DNA of 64,000 nucleotides, from NCBI GenBank assembly GCA_027307335.1, contig DAHUXD010000011.1, forward strand, positions 1 through 64,000, read 5' to 3'. Below, one piece after another: positions 25,094 through 34,142 of this stretch. Numbering within the stretch: the first letter of the stretch is position 1; each line of letters begins with the position of its first letter. The DNA is from Acidobacteriota bacterium. Lineage in GTDB: Bacteria; Acidobacteriota; Thermoanaerobaculia; UBA5066; Gp7-AA6. Made by a program: the position numbers and the translations under genes. The notes under the pieces are model-generated. The model was not told the DNA's origin. It did not search any database and saw only the letters and a program-made list of their open reading frames with translations.

Positions 25094-26221
25094 TCACACG
25101 GGGAGCGGCTTGGCGACCTTGCGGTAGAAGAAGTCGTCGTCCGGATCGCCGGCGGAGTCGCGGCGGATGCGGCAGTGGAGACAGTCGAGTCCCGGCCGGC
25201 TGTCGGTGAACTCCCGCCGCAGCGCCGCGAACCTCTCGCCGTCCCAGATCTGGTCGAACGACTGGCGGAGCAGGTTTCCGGCCGCGGGCCGCGTCCAGGC
25301 CATGCACGGATAGACGTCGCCGTTGGCGTGGATCGCGACGTTCTCCCAGGGGGCCCGGCAGGGGCGCGACTCGCCGAACGGGTCGAAGAGCTCGATCCGC
25401 TGCGGCGTGTCGCGGAGATACCCCGCGTCCTCGATGCCCGTTCTCGCGCCGAATTCGGCGAGGCGGAGCCGCGCGTCGCGAACCTTCGACCAGAAGACCG
25501 GGTCATCCGTCTGCTGGATCGGCGCGTCGCTCATTCGCGAGACGGTGCGCACGCCGACCCGGTCGGGGCGGAGGCGCTCGACCAGTCCCAGGAACTCGCC
25601 AAAGTGATCGATGTTCGGCTCCGAGAGCACGTGGTTGATCCGAAGCTCCGGCAGGGCGAGGCCGCGCCGACTCCGTCTCTCCAAGAAGAGGTTCACGTTG
25701 GCGAGAACCCGGTCGAAGCACGCTCCGACGCGGATCGACTCGTAGACCTCGCGGGTGCCCCCGTCGATCGAGACGGTCAGGCAGCTGATCGCCGCGTCGA
25801 GCATGCGGTCCACGGATCGGGCGTCGAGCAAAGTCCCATTGGTGATGATCTCGCTGTACGGAATCCCGAAACGGCGGACGGCCTCGAGCCGGTCCGGAAA
25901 GTCCCGCGTCATGAACGGCTCGGTCAGGATGGAGAGAACGAGAAGGTTGGTCCTGGGGAAGATCTGCTCCGCGATCGAGTCGTACAGCGCGCGCGGCATG
26001 TCGTACTTGCGGAGCGCCGCTACGCGTTCGTCGCTGAATCCGCACATCCGGCACTTCAGGTTGCAGCGGTTGTTCTGGTCCATGAAGACGCTGAGAGGCC
26101 GGCCGTGAGAGGGGCCTTCCCCGCGCCAGAGCAGCTTTCGTTCGAGGTCGCCGCGCACCGGCTCGGGGGCGGCCGGCGGGCTGGGGGCCGCCGGATGCGC
26201 GCGACCGCGGAGATGGCGCAT
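25094..26221 (-). CDS. Radical SAM protein with SPASM-like domain
   Basis: 375 residues. CNLKCRMC (C53, C57, C60) binds the radical SAM [4Fe-4S] cluster. The C-terminal part has Cys residues around NGDVYPCMAWT and LDCLHCRIRR typical of SPASM/twitch auxiliary cluster domains (AHL-type enzymes). ISCLTVSIDGGTREVYESIR is the usual strand-4 motif. Members modify peptides, proteins or small molecules by radical chemistry; without a precursor peptide gene beside it, the substrate is unknown. The start may be a little downstream, since the first 40 residues are proline/arginine rich. Confidence 0.9.
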   Translation of the reverse strand: MRHLRGRAHPAAPSPPAAPEPVRGDLERKLLWRGEGPSHGRPLSVFMDQNNRCNLKCRMCGFSDERVAALRKYDMPRALYDSIAEQIFPRTNLLVLSILTEPFMTRDFPDRLEAVRRFGIPYSEIITNGTLLDARSVDRMLDAAISCLTVSIDGGTREVYESIRVGACFDRVLANVNLFLERRSRRGLALPELRINHVLSEPNIDHFGEFLGLVERLRPDRVGVRTVSRMSDAPIQQTDDPVFWSKVRDARLRLAEFGARTGIEDAGYLRDTPQRIELFDPFGESRPCRAPWENVAIHANGDVYPCMAWTRPAAGNLLRQSFDQIWDGERFAALRREFTDSRPGLDCLHCRIRRDSAGDPDDDFFYRKVAKPLPV

Positions 26222-26326
26222 CCGGGCTACGAGACGTTGGAGCGTGTCGGCCTCCTACCGGATCATACGGAGCGGCCGGATCGAGCGCGGAGAGGAGCGG
26301 CGCGCTCGGCTAGACTGATCGGGCGG

Positions 26327-26401
26327 GGGAGGTTAGCTCAGCGGTAGAGCGCCTGCTTTACACGCAGGATGTCGGGGGTTCGAAACCCTCACCTCCCACC
26401 A
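26327..26401 (+). tRNA. tRNA-Val (TAC)
   Basis: Complete cloverleaf: acceptor GGGAGGT/ACCTCCC, D arm TAGCTCAGCGGTAGAGC, anticodon stem CCTGC/GCAGG with loop TTTACAC (anticodon TAC), T loop TTCGAAA, discriminator A and encoded CCA. A likely -10 box TAGACT lies 11 nt before the 5' end. Confidence 0.96.
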
Positions 26402-26475
26402 GACATCCATTTCGCCTGCTCCGGGGCCGTCTTCGGGCGACCCGACAAAGCTAGTATCCGCGCAGCGGGTGATGC

Positions 26476-26541
26476 ATCACGCTCTCGGCGGGTAGCCGCC
26501 TCGGTCCCTACGAGATCCTGTCGCCCATCGGTGCCGGCGGG
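26476..26541 (+). other. In-frame upstream extension of Ser/Thr kinase 2 without an ATG/GTG/TTG start
   Basis: Between an in-frame TGA at 26470 and the ATG at 26542, the frame reads I-T-L-S-A-G-S-R-L-G-P-Y-E-I followed by LSPIGAGG. That is the standard N-terminus of this kinase family, including most of the Gly-rich ATP loop, but its first codon is ATC where relatives have ATG. GGGTGAT just upstream resembles a Shine-Dalgarno. Either a rare ATC start is used, or the start was lost by mutation or a sequencing error. Confidence 0.6.
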
Positions 26542-29037
26542 ATGGGCGAGGTTTACCGCGCCCGGGACGCGCGGCTCGGGCGCGAGGTGGCGATCAAGGT
26601 GCTGCCGGCGAACCTGGCGTCGGATTCCGAGCGCCTCAAGCGCTTCGAGAAGGAGGCGCGGTCGGCGTCGGCCCTGAATCATCCCAACATCGTCACCGTT
26701 CACGACATCGGATTCGAATCCGGCGTTTCGTACATCGCGATGGAGCTGGTCTCGGGGGAGACTCTGCGGACGCTCCTCGCCGCCGGCGCGCTCCCGATCA
26801 GGAAGCTTCTCGCGATCGCGATGCAAGTCGGGGAGGGCCTCGCCTGCGCCCACGAGTCGGGGATCGTGCACCGGGACCTGAAGCCCGAGAACGTCATGGT
26901 GACGAAGGACGGGCTGGTGAAGATCCTCGACTTCGGCCTGGCGAAGCTGACATCGACGAGGTCGGGTTCGGGAAGTGATGAAGGCTCGAACCTCCCGACC
27001 ATGACCGGCACGACACCGGGCGTGGTCGTCGGCACGGTCGGCTACATGTCGCCGGAGCAGGCGAGCGGCCGCACGGTGGACTTCCACACCGATCAGTTCG
27101 CCTTCGGCTCGATTCTCTATGAGATGGCGACGGGCAGGCGGGCGTTTCTAGGGAAGACGGCGGTGGACACGCTGGCGGCGATCCTGAACGAGGAGCCGGA
27201 GCCGATCGCGTCGATCACTCCAAAGGCGCCCCCGCCGCTGCGCTGGATGATCGAGCGTTGTCTGGCGAAGGAGCCGGAGAACCGGTACGCCTCGACCCGA
27301 GACCTCGCGCGCGACCTTCGGACACTCTCGGACCACGGTGCGGACCTCACTCTTGGCGGTGGCCCCGCACCGAGTGTGACGCCGTCCCGGCGTCGGGGCC
27401 CGCTTCCGGCGATCGTGGCCTCGGTGGTCCTCGTCGCCGTCGGAGTCCTGGCGGCCAGGCTCTGGCCGGGTTCGAGGGACGCCGCGGGGCCGCGCTTTCA
27501 GCAGGTGACCTTCCAGAAGGCGAGAATCGACACGGCGAGGATCGCTCCGGACGACCAGACGATCATCTACGGCACCTACCGTGCGGACGGCCGCCTCGAG
27601 CTCTTCCAGACGAGGCCGGGAAGCCGAGGATCCCGTTCGCTCGGAATCCTCGACTCCGAGATCGTATCCATCTCGACGTCCGGTGAGATGGCGCTGCTCC
27701 AGGAGGGCAAGGGCAATCCGGGAACCGATCTCGCGATCGCTCCGATCGGGGGAGGCGAGCCGCGCCCCTCGATTCAGGGGGTGGGCTGGGCGGATTGGGC
27801 GCCCGATGGAAAGAACATGGCCATCCTGCGGGGACCCTTCCAGCGGGCTCGCCTCGAGTTCCCGGTCGGCAACCTGCTCTACGAGCCCGCCTGGGGCCGC
27901 ATTCGGATCTCTCCCCGTGGAGACCGCGTCGTCTTCTCGGCCAGGCTTCGCGGGCTCCCCCGGCTCGCCGTCGTGGATCAGAAGAAGACACTGTCGGAAC
28001 TCACCGACGACGCGCACGAGTTCGCCTGGTCGCCCGGCGGCGACGAGGTGTGGTTCACGCGCATCGTGAACGGCTCGACCCATCTCTTCGGGAAGGTGCC
28101 CGGTGGTCGAGAGCGACTTCTGTACACCCTCCCGGGCGACTTCGTTCTGTGGGACGTGTCCGCAAAGGGTCGAGTGCTCTTCGAGCGAGGGTTCGACCAA
28201 TGGCAGGTGATCGGACGGTTTCCGGGAGACGAGACCGAACACCCGTACACGTGGCTCGACGCGACCGTGACCAGCGACCTGTCGTCCGACGGGAAGCTTC
28301 TTCTCTTCGCCGAAAAGGAGCCGGGCTGGTCCAAGGCGTTGTCATACCTCCGCAAGACGGACGGATCGCCTGCGGTGCCGCTGGCCGAGGGTTTCTGCCG
28401 TTCTCTCTCGCCCGACGCAAAGTGGGCGATCTGTCGCTCCGAGCTCATGGCACCGAGCCTCAAGCTCGTTTCCACCACCGGAGAGAGTCGCAACCTCCCG
28501 AACGGGGGCCTCCAGTTCCCGATGCGTTACGGCGTGGACTGGCTCCCCGACGCCAAGAGCGTCGTCTTCACGGCTCACGCGAGCGGCCGGCCGTCACGCC
28601 TGTATGTTCAGACCGTCCAGGGATCGGCCCCGGTGCCGATCACGGAAGAGGGGGTCGAGATGGTTTTCCTGGGCAAGGCCGTCTCGCCCGATGGAAGATT
28701 CGTCGTCGGCCTCAAGGACGGGCTGGCCGCCCTGTATCCCGTGAAAGGGGGACCGGCCTCGCCGATCGCTGGCGTCTCGGCCGGAGATCTACCGATGCAG
28801 TGGACCTCGGACGGCAAGTCCCTTTACGTCCAAAGAGATGAGGATCCGGGCAAGATCTGGCTCGTCGAGATCGCTAACGGAAGGAAACAACTCTTCCATC
28901 AGCTTCCGCCGTCGATCGGCCCCGGTCCGGGGAAAGGTAATTTCTTCAACTGCATGATCACGCCCGACGGACGGTCCTACGCGGCCACCTATCAGGGCTA
29001 CCTCGCGGATCTCTTCGTTCTCGACGGAATGAAGTGA
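26542..29037 (+). CDS. Membrane Ser/Thr protein kinase with extracytoplasmic beta-propeller
   Basis: 831 residues from the first canonical ATG, but the kinase fold begins upstream at about 26476. Visible: K19, HRDLKPEN with D112, DFG at 130-132, SPEQ (170-173), membrane helix at about 289-307. The external part (310-831) is a WD40/TolB-like propeller with repeats such as SPDGRFVVG and TSDGKSLYVQRDE. The architecture is typical of Acidobacteriota and Planctomycetota kinases that sense outside signals. If translated only from ATG 26542 the Gly loop is truncated and activity doubtful. It is followed by the TonB receptor. Confidence 0.88.
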   Translation: MGEVYRARDARLGREVAIKVLPANLASDSERLKRFEKEARSASALNHPNIVTVHDIGFESGVSYIAMELVSGETLRTLLAAGALPIRKLLAIAMQVGEGLACAHESGIVHRDLKPENVMVTKDGLVKILDFGLAKLTSTRSGSGSDEGSNLPTMTGTTPGVVVGTVGYMSPEQASGRTVDFHTDQFAFGSILYEMATGRRAFLGKTAVDTLAAILNEEPEPIASITPKAPPPLRWMIERCLAKEPENRYASTRDLARDLRTLSDHGADLTLGGGPAPSVTPSRRRGPLPAIVASVVLVAVGVLAARLWPGSRDAAGPRFQQVTFQKARIDTARIAPDDQTIIYGTYRADGRLELFQTRPGSRGSRSLGILDSEIVSISTSGEMALLQEGKGNPGTDLAIAPIGGGEPRPSIQGVGWADWAPDGKNMAILRGPFQRARLEFPVGNLLYEPAWGRIRISPRGDRVVFSARLRGLPRLAVVDQKKTLSELTDDAHEFAWSPGGDEVWFTRIVNGSTHLFGKVPGGRERLLYTLPGDFVLWDVSAKGRVLFERGFDQWQVIGRFPGDETEHPYTWLDATVTSDLSSDGKLLLFAEKEPGWSKALSYLRKTDGSPAVPLAEGFCRSLSPDAKWAICRSELMAPSLKLVSTTGESRNLPNGGLQFPMRYGVDWLPDAKSVVFTAHASGRPSRLYVQTVQGSAPVPITEEGVEMVFLGKAVSPDGRFVVGLKDGLAALYPVKGGPASPIAGVSAGDLPMQWTSDGKSLYVQRDEDPGKIWLVEIANGRKQLFHQLPPSIGPGPGKGNFFNCMITPDGRSYAATYQGYLADLFVLDGMK

Positions 29038-29264
29038 AGTCGTGAGCCTCGCCGCCGCGAAGTAAATCCGATTCACCGAGGTGGCTGGGTCCTGCACGTG
29101 GTGGGACCGGCTGCCGCCCTCGACCCTCTCGAGGCCTTCGGGCGCCTCTCCTGGTTTAGGATACGTTCATTCGCCCCGCCGTTCCCCGGCCCGGCGGGGA
29201 TGTGCAGAGGTCCCGAGAGCGTCGCCCTCGTTTCAGCCGTTTCGCTTCTTCTTCGGAGGGGTGA

Positions 29265-32200
29265 ATGAACGTCGCGCGCCGTGGCTCGCTCGCGGTCCTC
29301 GTCCTGTGGACTTTCTTTTCCCGGGGAACACTCTTCGCCCAAATTACGGGCACTATCGAAGGACAGGTCACCGAGCAGAGCGGCGCGGCGCTGCCCGGAG
29401 CGACGGTGGAGCTGACGGGCGCGCGACTTCAGGGAACGAAGACGGCCGTGACGGGTGCGGACGGACGCTATCGCTTCCTCTCGCTCGTTCCCGGCGACTA
29501 CACGGTCACCGCGCGGCTCGTCGGCTTCGCGCCGGCGCTGAAGAAGGCGACGGTGACCCTCGACGCGCTGACGACCGCGAACATCCCCATGACGGTCGCG
29601 GCCTCGGCCGAGGTGGTCGTCACGGGGGAGGCTCCACTGATCGACCGTTCCTCGACGACCGCCGGATCGAACTATGCGGGCAAGGTCATCGACAAGCTGC
29701 CTCTTCCGAGCCGCAACTACGCCGACATCGTGTTCACTCAACCGGGCGCCCAGGCAGACAACGGTGAGACGCAGGGCCGGTCGCTTGCGATCTCGATCTA
29801 CGGCTCCACGTCGGCCGAGAACTCGTTCCTGATCGATGGCGTCAACACGACCAACGTCATCAAGGGGATCCAGGGCAAGGACATCAACAACGAGTTCATC
29901 CAGGAGGTCGAGGTCAAGACCTCCGGCTACCAGGCCGAGTACGGCCGCAACACGGGCGGCGTGGTCAACGTGATCACGAAGTCGGGCGGCAACGAGTTTC
30001 ACGGCGGCATCTTCGGGTACTACAACAACCTCTCGCTGGCGGCCGACCAGAAGAACCTGACGACGGCGGCGTTCACCGAGCTCGGCAACGCGCAGTTCAC
30101 GACGATCACGACGAAGAACACCCGCTCGGAGGGCGGACTCGACCTCGGCGGCTTCGCGGTCAAGGACCGCGTCTGGTTCTTCGCGGCCTACGACCGGGTC
30201 ATCACGGGGACGGAGATCCAGCCGACGAGCGGTCAGACGGAGGGCGTGAACTTCCCGGCGACATACACCGAGAACAAGTACTCGCTGAAGCTGACGCTGA
30301 ACCTCGCCGCGAGCACCACGTTGCAGGGCGTCTACTTCTCCGACCGGCAGTCGCAGGTCGGGACCATCGCGGGCAACCCGCAGAACTTCAACCCGTACTC
30401 GTCGCAGGGGCGGATCGACGTCGGTGGACCGGATTACGGCGCCCGGTGGAATCAGCTCTTCGGCGCGAGCGGGATCCTGACGCTCGCTTACGGGCAGCAC
30501 TCCGACCGCTACCAGGTCAAGCCGACGGGCCTCGACGTCGTGCGCATCGTGGACACCACGACGGCGCCCACGAATGACGGCATCTCCGACGTCATCGGCG
30601 GATTCGGCAGCGTCCCCGGGCCCGTGCGGAACAATCAGTCCTCCCGCAATGCCTATGCCGCCTCCTACACCGGCTACCTCGGCAACCACGAGTTCAAGGT
30701 CGGCGGCGACTACGAGAGGGTGGACACCGCGGGATCGAGCTTCTTCACAGGGGGGCAGCGGGTCAACATTTTTGCGTGCGACCAGACTGCCAACAGGACC
30801 TGCGACCTCGACCAGGCGCCGCGCTGGACCAACTTCCAGGGCTTCACGTACCCCGTCTTCTACCAGCACATTTTCTATTCGGCCAACGGGGACCCCGCGA
30901 GCGTCCTTCGCGACGCGCCGTTCGACACGCCGACGAAGCGCTGGAGCGGCTATGTGCAGGACCAGTGGCGGATCGTTCCGTCTCTCACGCTGAACGTCGG
31001 TCTTCGATACGACTCGGAGACGCTCTACAACGGCTGCGCCGGGACGCCAAACATCCCATCGTGCTTAGGCCCCCCCGTCGTCGACCCGAAGGCCTTCTCG
31101 CTCACGAACGAATGGGCGCCGCGCCTCGGCGTCACCTGGGACTTCATCGGCGACGGCACGTCGAAGCTGTACGCATCGGCGGGCCGGTTCTATTACGCGA
31201 TCCCGACCGACCTGAATGTCCGGGTGTTCACGGCCAACACCACCCAGTTCACGGTCAACTACAGCCCGACGAGCCTCGCTCGAGGTCCGTCCGTGTGTTC
31301 TCCGGGCGATCCGACGCCCGGCTGCGTTCCGCAGGGCTCCTCCGTCCAGGTCGGCACGGTCTTCGGCGAGCCCGTGGACTCCGGCATCCGCGCTTCGTAC
31401 CAGGATGAGTTCACGATCGGTGTCGAGAAGGCGCTCGACCCGACGCTGTCGGTGGGACTGAAGGGCACCTATCGTTCCCTCGGCCGCACCATCGAAGATC
31501 GCTGCGACCTGAACTACGCGACCAATCCGACGCACTCCTCCTGCGCGCTCACGAACCCTGGTGCCACCGGTCCGGGGTTTCCGGGCGCCACGGGCGCGTA
31601 CGGTTCCTGCAACGGCTCGGCGAACCCGGTGACGAACCCGCCCGACGCCCCGACCTACAACCCGGACACCGGACAGTCGTGCACGGGCCCCGGGCAGGGC
31701 AATGCTCTCCCTGCCGCGAAGCGCATTTTCAAAGGCATCGAGCTCGTCGTCCGCAAGCAGTTCACCAACGAGCTCTGGGCCCAGTTGTCCTACCTCGGCT
31801 CGACGCTGACGGGCAACTATTCCGGCGCGATCCAGGAGGCGACGGGTCAGACCGACCCCGGGATCAACGCGGACTTCGACTATTACGACCTGACCGTCAA
31901 TGCCTCCGGACGTCTCGAGCTCGACCGGCCCAACCAGGGACGACTGGACGCGGTCTACAACGCCCCATGGGGACTCTCCGCGGGTCTCCAGTTCTACGTC
32001 CGAACGGGCGTGCCGACATCGATCGGGGGCTATTACAACGGCGGCTACTTCGACAACCTGTACCTCGCGCGCCGCGGCTATGCGGGCCGTTTGCCGACTG
32101 ACTACGAGATGAACCTCTCACTGGCGTACAACTTCAACGTCGGGCCCGTGACGATCACGCCGCAGGCGTATGTCTTTCAGCTCCTGAACCGCCAGACGTC

Positions 32201-32423
32201 GACGGCCACCGATACGTCCTTCAACCCTTACGGCACGTTCGTCACCGATCCGACGAGCCCCTTCGACGGCCAGGCGGGCGTGCAGCCCGGGACCACGGGT
32301 CCGAACAACAACCACTGTCCGGCGAGCGCACCCCACCCGTGCACGGACAACCCGAACTACAAGAAGACGACCGCGCAGGTCTCCCCGCGGCAGTTCCGGT
32401 TCGCCCTGAAGGTGACGTTCTAG
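29265..32423 (+). CDS. Oar-type TonB-dependent outer-membrane receptor
   Basis: 1052 residues, RBS GGAGGGG before ATG 29265, signal peptide ending at LFAQ. An N-terminal carboxypeptidase-regulatory-like beta-sandwich (ITGTIEGQVTEQSGAALPGA, about 27-110) precedes the plug (SSTTAGSNYAGKVIDKLP to VNVITKSGG, about 115-235), then a long beta-barrel ending in an aromatic residue (RFALKVTF). This is the acidobacterial OmpA/Oar subtype thought to import glycans, peptides or siderophores using TonB energy. The substrate cannot be read. 227 bp separates it from the kinase gene, with no other gene between. Confidence 0.93.
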   Translation: MNVARRGSLAVLVLWTFFSRGTLFAQITGTIEGQVTEQSGAALPGATVELTGARLQGTKTAVTGADGRYRFLSLVPGDYTVTARLVGFAPALKKATVTLDALTTANIPMTVAASAEVVVTGEAPLIDRSSTTAGSNYAGKVIDKLPLPSRNYADIVFTQPGAQADNGETQGRSLAISIYGSTSAENSFLIDGVNTTNVIKGIQGKDINNEFIQEVEVKTSGYQAEYGRNTGGVVNVITKSGGNEFHGGIFGYYNNLSLAADQKNLTTAAFTELGNAQFTTITTKNTRSEGGLDLGGFAVKDRVWFFAAYDRVITGTEIQPTSGQTEGVNFPATYTENKYSLKLTLNLAASTTLQGVYFSDRQSQVGTIAGNPQNFNPYSSQGRIDVGGPDYGARWNQLFGASGILTLAYGQHSDRYQVKPTGLDVVRIVDTTTAPTNDGISDVIGGFGSVPGPVRNNQSSRNAYAASYTGYLGNHEFKVGGDYERVDTAGSSFFTGGQRVNIFACDQTANRTCDLDQAPRWTNFQGFTYPVFYQHIFYSANGDPASVLRDAPFDTPTKRWSGYVQDQWRIVPSLTLNVGLRYDSETLYNGCAGTPNIPSCLGPPVVDPKAFSLTNEWAPRLGVTWDFIGDGTSKLYASAGRFYYAIPTDLNVRVFTANTTQFTVNYSPTSLARGPSVCSPGDPTPGCVPQGSSVQVGTVFGEPVDSGIRASYQDEFTIGVEKALDPTLSVGLKGTYRSLGRTIEDRCDLNYATNPTHSSCALTNPGATGPGFPGATGAYGSCNGSANPVTNPPDAPTYNPDTGQSCTGPGQGNALPAAKRIFKGIELVVRKQFTNELWAQLSYLGSTLTGNYSGAIQEATGQTDPGINADFDYYDLTVNASGRLELDRPNQGRLDAVYNAPWGLSAGLQFYVRTGVPTSIGGYYNGGYFDNLYLARRGYAGRLPTDYEMNLSLAYNFNVGPVTITPQAYVFQLLNRQTSTATDTSFNPYGTFVTDPTSPFDGQAGVQPGTTGPNNNHCPASAPHPCTDNPNYKKTTAQVSPRQFRFALKVTF

Positions 32424-32466
32424 CGGGACGTCAACCCTCCCGGCTCGACCCGCACGCCAGGCCAGC

Positions 32467-32605
32467 GGGGACATCGACCCGAGCGACGACTGCACGTTCT
32501 GGTACGTCAACGAGTTACTACACCGTCGAGGGCCAGGCGACGAGCACCGCCGGGTGGCAGACACGGATCGGCAGCTTCAAGTTCCCGGGCTGCGTGTCGC
32601 GGTAA
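32467..32605 (+). pseudogene. C-terminal remnant of a secreted BNR/propeller protein, frameshifted
   Basis: In one frame 32470-32514 reads DIDPSDDCTFWYVNE; after a one-base shift in GAGTTACTAC the next frame continues YYTVEGQATSTAGW and then QTRIGSFKFPGC before TAA at 32603. Together these form the conserved tail (DDCTFWYTNEYY...TRIGSFKFPSC) of large secreted sialidase-like propeller proteins of Acidobacteriota. Everything upstream of that tail is missing, so this is a decayed scrap left behind a deletion or rearrangement next to the TonB receptor. Confidence 0.7.
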
Positions 32606-32698
32606 CGCGCTCGAATCAGAGGGCCGGCGTGAGGACCGTCCTCCCGCCGGCCTCCTTCTCTCCGAAGCGCGGCGGCGCGGAAGTCGCGCCGTTGGCGC

Positions 32699-32905
32699 TC
32701 AGTGCGTCTTCTGGTTGCAGCCGCGGGGACAGCGCCACCAGGCGTGCGGGTCGTCGGCGAACGCCTTCCAGGGATCGATCTCGGCGCCGCAGCCGTCGCA
32801 GTACACCCGCATCGGTTCGTTCATCGTGCGGTGAAGCCCCAGCCGCTCAAACTGTTCGCGGCGAAAGTTGAAGGGGCCATTCACACGACGATCGAAGTTC
32901 TCCAC
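32699..32905 (-). CDS. Small putative zinc-ribbon protein
   Basis: 68 residues from GTG 32905, chosen because GCGGAGG lies 6 nt upstream. An upstream GTG at 32932 and an ATG at 32824 are alternatives. Cys pairs CDGC and WRCPRGC, 20 or so residues apart, form a probable single zinc site. The rest is basic and aromatic. Function unknown. The conserved palindrome at 32951-32966 lies 46 nt upstream of the GTG start, the same spacing as in three other genes here, which supports both the gene and this start. Confidence 0.55.
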   Translation of the reverse strand: MENFDRRVNGPFNFRREQFERLGLHRTMNEPMRVYCDGCGAEIDPWKAFADDPHAWWRCPRGCNQKTH

Positions 32906-32950
32906 GACAGCCTCCGCAAGTAATACTGGCACGCGCGCTTGAAGGTTTCA

Positions 32951-32966
32951 TGATCCAGGCGCATCA
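32951..32966. promoter_or_regulatory. TGATGC-N4-GCATCA palindrome (one mismatch)
   Basis: TGATCC-AGGC-GCATCA, 11 of 12 positions matching the perfect palindrome. 46 nt upstream of the GTG at 32905 on the minus strand. Confidence 0.6.
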
Positions 32967-33105
32967 ATTTCCTGAAGACTGCGCGTAGCCCCGGCGCGCC
33001 GCCGGCGTTCGTGGAAGTCGCCTCGTCGCGAGCTGGCTGCCCGCGCGGCGCGCCTCCCGCCTCGACCCCCTCGCCGCACGGCGAGCGGAGTGAGTCGCGC
33101 TCGAC

Positions 33106-34035
33106 CTAGTGGCAGGCGAAGGCGCCGGTGTCCTGGATCGGCGCGAGCGCCGTCCCCTGCGGGTTTTGATAGGTCTTGAGCGTCCCGGTCTGCGTGTCCC
33201 GGACGTTGAGCGTCACGGCGACGTTCGTGAGGCCGCCGGCGAAAACCCACTGGTGGCCGTTCGCCGCGCAGGCGTCGAGGACCTTCACAACCATCTCGAC
33301 GTTCGTCGCCGCGAAGAACCAGAAGTAGCCCGTGTCGGACGTCAGCGGCACCGCGTTGCCGTGTCCGTTCTCGCCGCTCGACTTCTGCCAGTCGGCCGAG
33401 ACCTGGAAGCGGCCGCCGTCGAGGCACATCGCCGTCGCGCTCGGGGTGCACGTCGCGGACGCCGCGACGACCTTCATCGCGCCGAGCATGTACTGGTTCT
33501 GGCCGGGGCCGCGCCCGACCCAGATCTGCATCGAGCCCCGCGTGAAGGTGGCCGGAACCATGAATCCCATGGCGCCGCCGATGAACATGCCCATCAGCGA
33601 CCCCGAGCCGGGAGCCGTCACCGTCTGAGCCATGAAGGGCATCGAGCTCGAGTCGTCATCGGCGATCGCGAGATAGCAGCCCGACGGTCCCGAGAAGGCG
33701 ACGTTGAAGGTATCGCCGGGCGCGGCCGGCACCCGCCAGACGTCGTAGGACATCCCGGGCATCCCACCGCCCATCATGGACGAGCCCGAGCCGGCCGCCG
33801 GCGGCGTGACGTCGCCGCCCCACCACGGAGACCGGCCGTCCGAGTACATCCCCATGGAGGGCAGGTCGCGGTCCTGGCAGCCGGTCATTCCCATGGGCCT
33901 TCCGCCCATGGCGCCGCCGGTCGTCATCACGCCGCCGGGCCCGAGGCCCTGCATCGCATCCGACATCTGCTGCATCTGGGCCCGGGCCACGCTGGCAGCC
34001 GCGAGCAGAGTCACGAGAGAAACGAGTTTGCGCAT
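33106..34035 (-). CDS. Secreted protein with a C-terminal domain found in acidobacterial exported proteins
   Basis: 309 residues, ATG 34035, signal peptide ending after SVARA. The first 100 residues are Met/Gly/Ser rich, a possible flexible or metal-binding segment. The C-terminal ~115 residues (CLDGGRFQVSADW to DTQTGTLKTYQNP) contain blocks such as SDTGYFWFFAATNVEMVVKV and NGHQWVFAGGLTNVAVTL. I recall this domain from secreted proteins of Acidobacteriota and other soil bacteria; its function is unknown. Several Cys suggest disulfides. The palindrome at 34084-34099 lies 48 nt upstream of the start. Confidence 0.75.
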   Translation of the reverse strand: MRKLVSLVTLLAAASVARAQMQQMSDAMQGLGPGGVMTTGGAMGGRPMGMTGCQDRDLPSMGMYSDGRSPWWGGDVTPPAAGSGSSMMGGGMPGMSYDVWRVPAAPGDTFNVAFSGPSGCYLAIADDDSSSMPFMAQTVTAPGSGSLMGMFIGGAMGFMVPATFTRGSMQIWVGRGPGQNQYMLGAMKVVAASATCTPSATAMCLDGGRFQVSADWQKSSGENGHGNAVPLTSDTGYFWFFAATNVEMVVKVLDACAANGHQWVFAGGLTNVAVTLNVRDTQTGTLKTYQNPQGTALAPIQDTGAFACH

Positions 34036-34083
34036 GACGACCTCCGAGGCCGTCATCGTGACACGGCGCAACTTTCCTAAATC

Positions 34084-34099
34084 TGATGCAGACGCATCA
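34084..34099. promoter_or_regulatory. TGATGC-N4-GCATCA palindrome (perfect)
   Basis: TGATGC-AGAC-GCATCA, 48 nt upstream of the secreted protein start at 34035. Confidence 0.7.
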
Positions 34100-34142
34100 A
34101 AATTAGCCCCCGCGCCGCGGAAAGTGCCTCGCTTGCCGGGGC

